Assembly: GCF_007988825.1 (NCBI RefSeq)
Contig: NZ_BJUW01000007.1
Span: 115,755-179,754, forward strand
Direction: 5' to 3'
Origin: Microbacterium aerolatum
GTDB taxonomy: Bacteria > Actinomycetota > Actinomycetes > Actinomycetales > Microbacteriaceae
Length of the DNA stretch: 64,000 bases
Made by a program: the position numbers and the translations under genes. The notes under the pieces were generated by a model. The model searched no databases. It was not told the DNA's origin and saw nothing but the letters and a program-made list of their open reading frames with translations. Shown piece by piece: positions 62,729-64,000 of this stretch (its first letter is position 1; every line of letters begins with the position of its first letter).

Positions 62729-63169
62729 ATGACTGAACCGGACGATCTCCTCCACTCCACCGCCACCGACCTGCGCCTGTCCACCTTCCGCCTCGCCCGC
62801 CGACTCCGCCGCGAGCGCGCGGGCGACAACGTGAGCGACGCGCACTTCGCCGTGCTCGCGAACCTGAAGACGCACGGACGCCTCGCCATCGGCGAACTCG
62901 CACAGCGCGAGAGGGTAAGCGCTCCGACGATGTCCAACACCGTCGACGCACTCGCAGAGAGCGGGCTGGTCGTGCGGGTTCCCTCCGAGGACGACCGTCG
63001 CCGCGTCTACATCGAGATCACAGATTCCGGAACCGAGATCGTCAGCGCCACGGTGCAGAAGCGCGACGCCGCACTCGCAGACGCGATCGCCGAGCTCGAC
63101 TTCACCGACGAGCAGCTGCGCACGCTCCGAGAAGCCGCTGCCCTGATGCGGAAGGTGGCAGAGCGATGA
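62729..63169 (+). CDS. MarR-family regulator
   Basis: This 146-residue protein has the MarR winged helix at about 45-110: AHFAVLANLKTHGRLAIGELAQRERVSAPTMSNTVDALAESGLVVRVPSEDDRRRVYIEIT, with the D-x-R-R wing. It is followed in ATGA overlap by an MFS gene. Its operator-like palindrome lies directly at its start. It probably represses the pair and responds to a compound the transporter exports. Confidence 0.92.
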   Translation: MTEPDDLLHSTATDLRLSTFRLARRLRRERAGDNVSDAHFAVLANLKTHGRLAIGELAQRERVSAPTMSNTVDALAESGLVVRVPSEDDRRRVYIEITDSGTEIVSATVQKRDAALADAIAELDFTDEQLRTLREAAALMRKVAER

Positions 63170-64000
63170 TGGCGATGTTCCGCTCCTTCTCGACGTTCAA
63201 CTACCGCATCTGGTTCTTCGGCGCCCTGGTGTCCAACATCGGCGGGTGGATGCAGGCCACCGCGCAGGACTGGGTCGTCCTCACCGAACTGACCGACAAC
63301 GATGCCACCGCGATGGGCATCACGATGGCCCTGCAGTTCGGCCCGCCCCTGGTGCTCGTCAGCGTCACCGGCTGGGTCGCCGACCGCTTCGATCGCCGCA
63401 AGATCCTGCTGATCACGCAGTCGGTGCTGATGATGCTGGCGATCGGCGTCGCGGCCCTCCTGCTCACCGGCGTCATGACCTTGCCGCTGATGTTCTGCTT
63501 CGCGCTCATGTTCGGCATCACGAACGCGTTCGACGCGCCGGCTCGCCAGGCGTTCGTCTCCGACATGGTGGCACTCGAGGATGCATCGAACGCCGTCGCC
63601 CTGAACTCCGCGTCGTTCAACATGGCGCGCCTGATCGGCCCGGCCGTGGGTGGCCTGCTCATCGTCGCGGTGGGCACCGGCTGGGTGTTCGTCATCAACG
63701 CCGCGACGTTCCTCGCCATGCTGATCGCGCTGGTGATGATCCGCCGCGGCGAGCTGCTCCCCAGGGTGAAGAGCCGCGGTCGCAACGGACTGGCCGAGGG
63801 ATTCCGGTACGTGTGGGCGCGCAGCGACCTCAAGGTCGTGTTCGTGATGGTGTTCCTCATCGGCGCGTTCGGCATGAACTTCCCGATCTACGCCTCCACG
63901 ATGGCACTGGAGTTCGGCAGGCAGGCTGACGGCTACGGTGTGCTGAGCTCGGTGCTGGCGATCGGCTCGCTGGCGGGCGCGCTGCTCGCCGCCCGCCGCG
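63166..64000 (+). CDS. MFS exporter, DHA3 type (cut by right edge)
   Basis: The first 278 residues are in the window. The start ATG at 63166 overlaps the MarR stop in ATGA. It begins FRSFSTFNYRIWFFGALVSNIGGWMQATAQDWVVL, the typical opening of DHA3/EntS-like exporters, and has the loop 2-3 motif GWVADRFDRRKI and NAFDAPARQAFVSDMV. At least seven membrane segments are visible. The rest is missing only because the window ends. Confidence 0.9.
   Translation, partial: MMAMFRSFSTFNYRIWFFGALVSNIGGWMQATAQDWVVLTELTDNDATAMGITMALQFGPPLVLVSVTGWVADRFDRRKILLITQSVLMMLAIGVAALLLTGVMTLPLMFCFALMFGITNAFDAPARQAFVSDMVALEDASNAVALNSASFNMARLIGPAVGGLLIVAVGTGWVFVINAATFLAMLIALVMIRRGELLPRVKSRGRNGLAEGFRYVWARSDLKVVFVMVFLIGAFGMNFPIYASTMALEFGRQADGYGVLSSVLAIGSLAGALLAARR

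Overview
The window is high-GC bacterial DNA with dense, tightly packed genes. The gene set points to an actinobacterium of the Microbacteriaceae, most like Microbacterium: a DUF222/HNH endonuclease, the Azt zinc transporter, a ClpC without adjacent partners, a Rv2747-type ArgA, many GTGA/ATGA stop-start overlaps, and many TANNNT-N6-ATG/GTG leaderless starts. This assignment is inference, because there is no rRNA or other taxonomic marker. I saw no tRNA, rRNA, CRISPR array, insertion sequence or prophage.

Region 1 (1-8829) holds two tandem MarR-type regulators and a 14-segment MFS exporter behind a well-defined operator. Next comes an operon of a cysteine-containing HTH regulator followed by cydA, cydB, cydD and cydC, encoding cytochrome bd oxidase and its assembly ABC exporter.

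Region 2 (8990-26342) is a nitrate-respiration and molybdenum island. It carries mogA-moaE; moeZ, moeA, moaC, mobA, a DUF6457 gene and moaD; an HTH-Mop regulator with modABC; narGHJI; and narK-moaA. Together these take up molybdate, build molybdopterin guanine dinucleotide, import nitrate and reduce it at the membrane. With the bd oxidase alongside, the stretch reads as a low-oxygen respiration block.

Region 3 (26345-42715) is mixed housekeeping and accessory DNA: a short cytochrome P450, radA, an SseB-domain protein, a secreted or anchored protein coupled to argA, clpC, a DUF2975-like/XRE cassette with a repeated operator, an HNH protein, an epoxide hydrolase, a Na+/H+ antiporter, a flavin-dependent oxidoreductase and pheA.

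Region 4 (42884-53835) is sugar metabolism: phosphoglucomutase, glycerate kinase, a LacI regulator divergent from galT-galK, then galE, a carboxylesterase, gluconokinase and mannonate dehydratase.

Region 5 (53984-64000) starts with a zinc-acquisition locus: aztA divergent from aztB, an extra His-rich lipoprotein, aztC and aztD, around a Zur-like box. It continues with lipoate ligase and a solitary DNA methyltransferase, a monoacylglycerol-lipase-like hydrolase, cutC, and a MarR/MFS pair cut by the right edge.

Two families of intergenic repeats run through the window: a dispersed TTTCGACTCGCT...GCTCAACG element at five places, and a pair of long hairpins whose arms carry compensatory differences.
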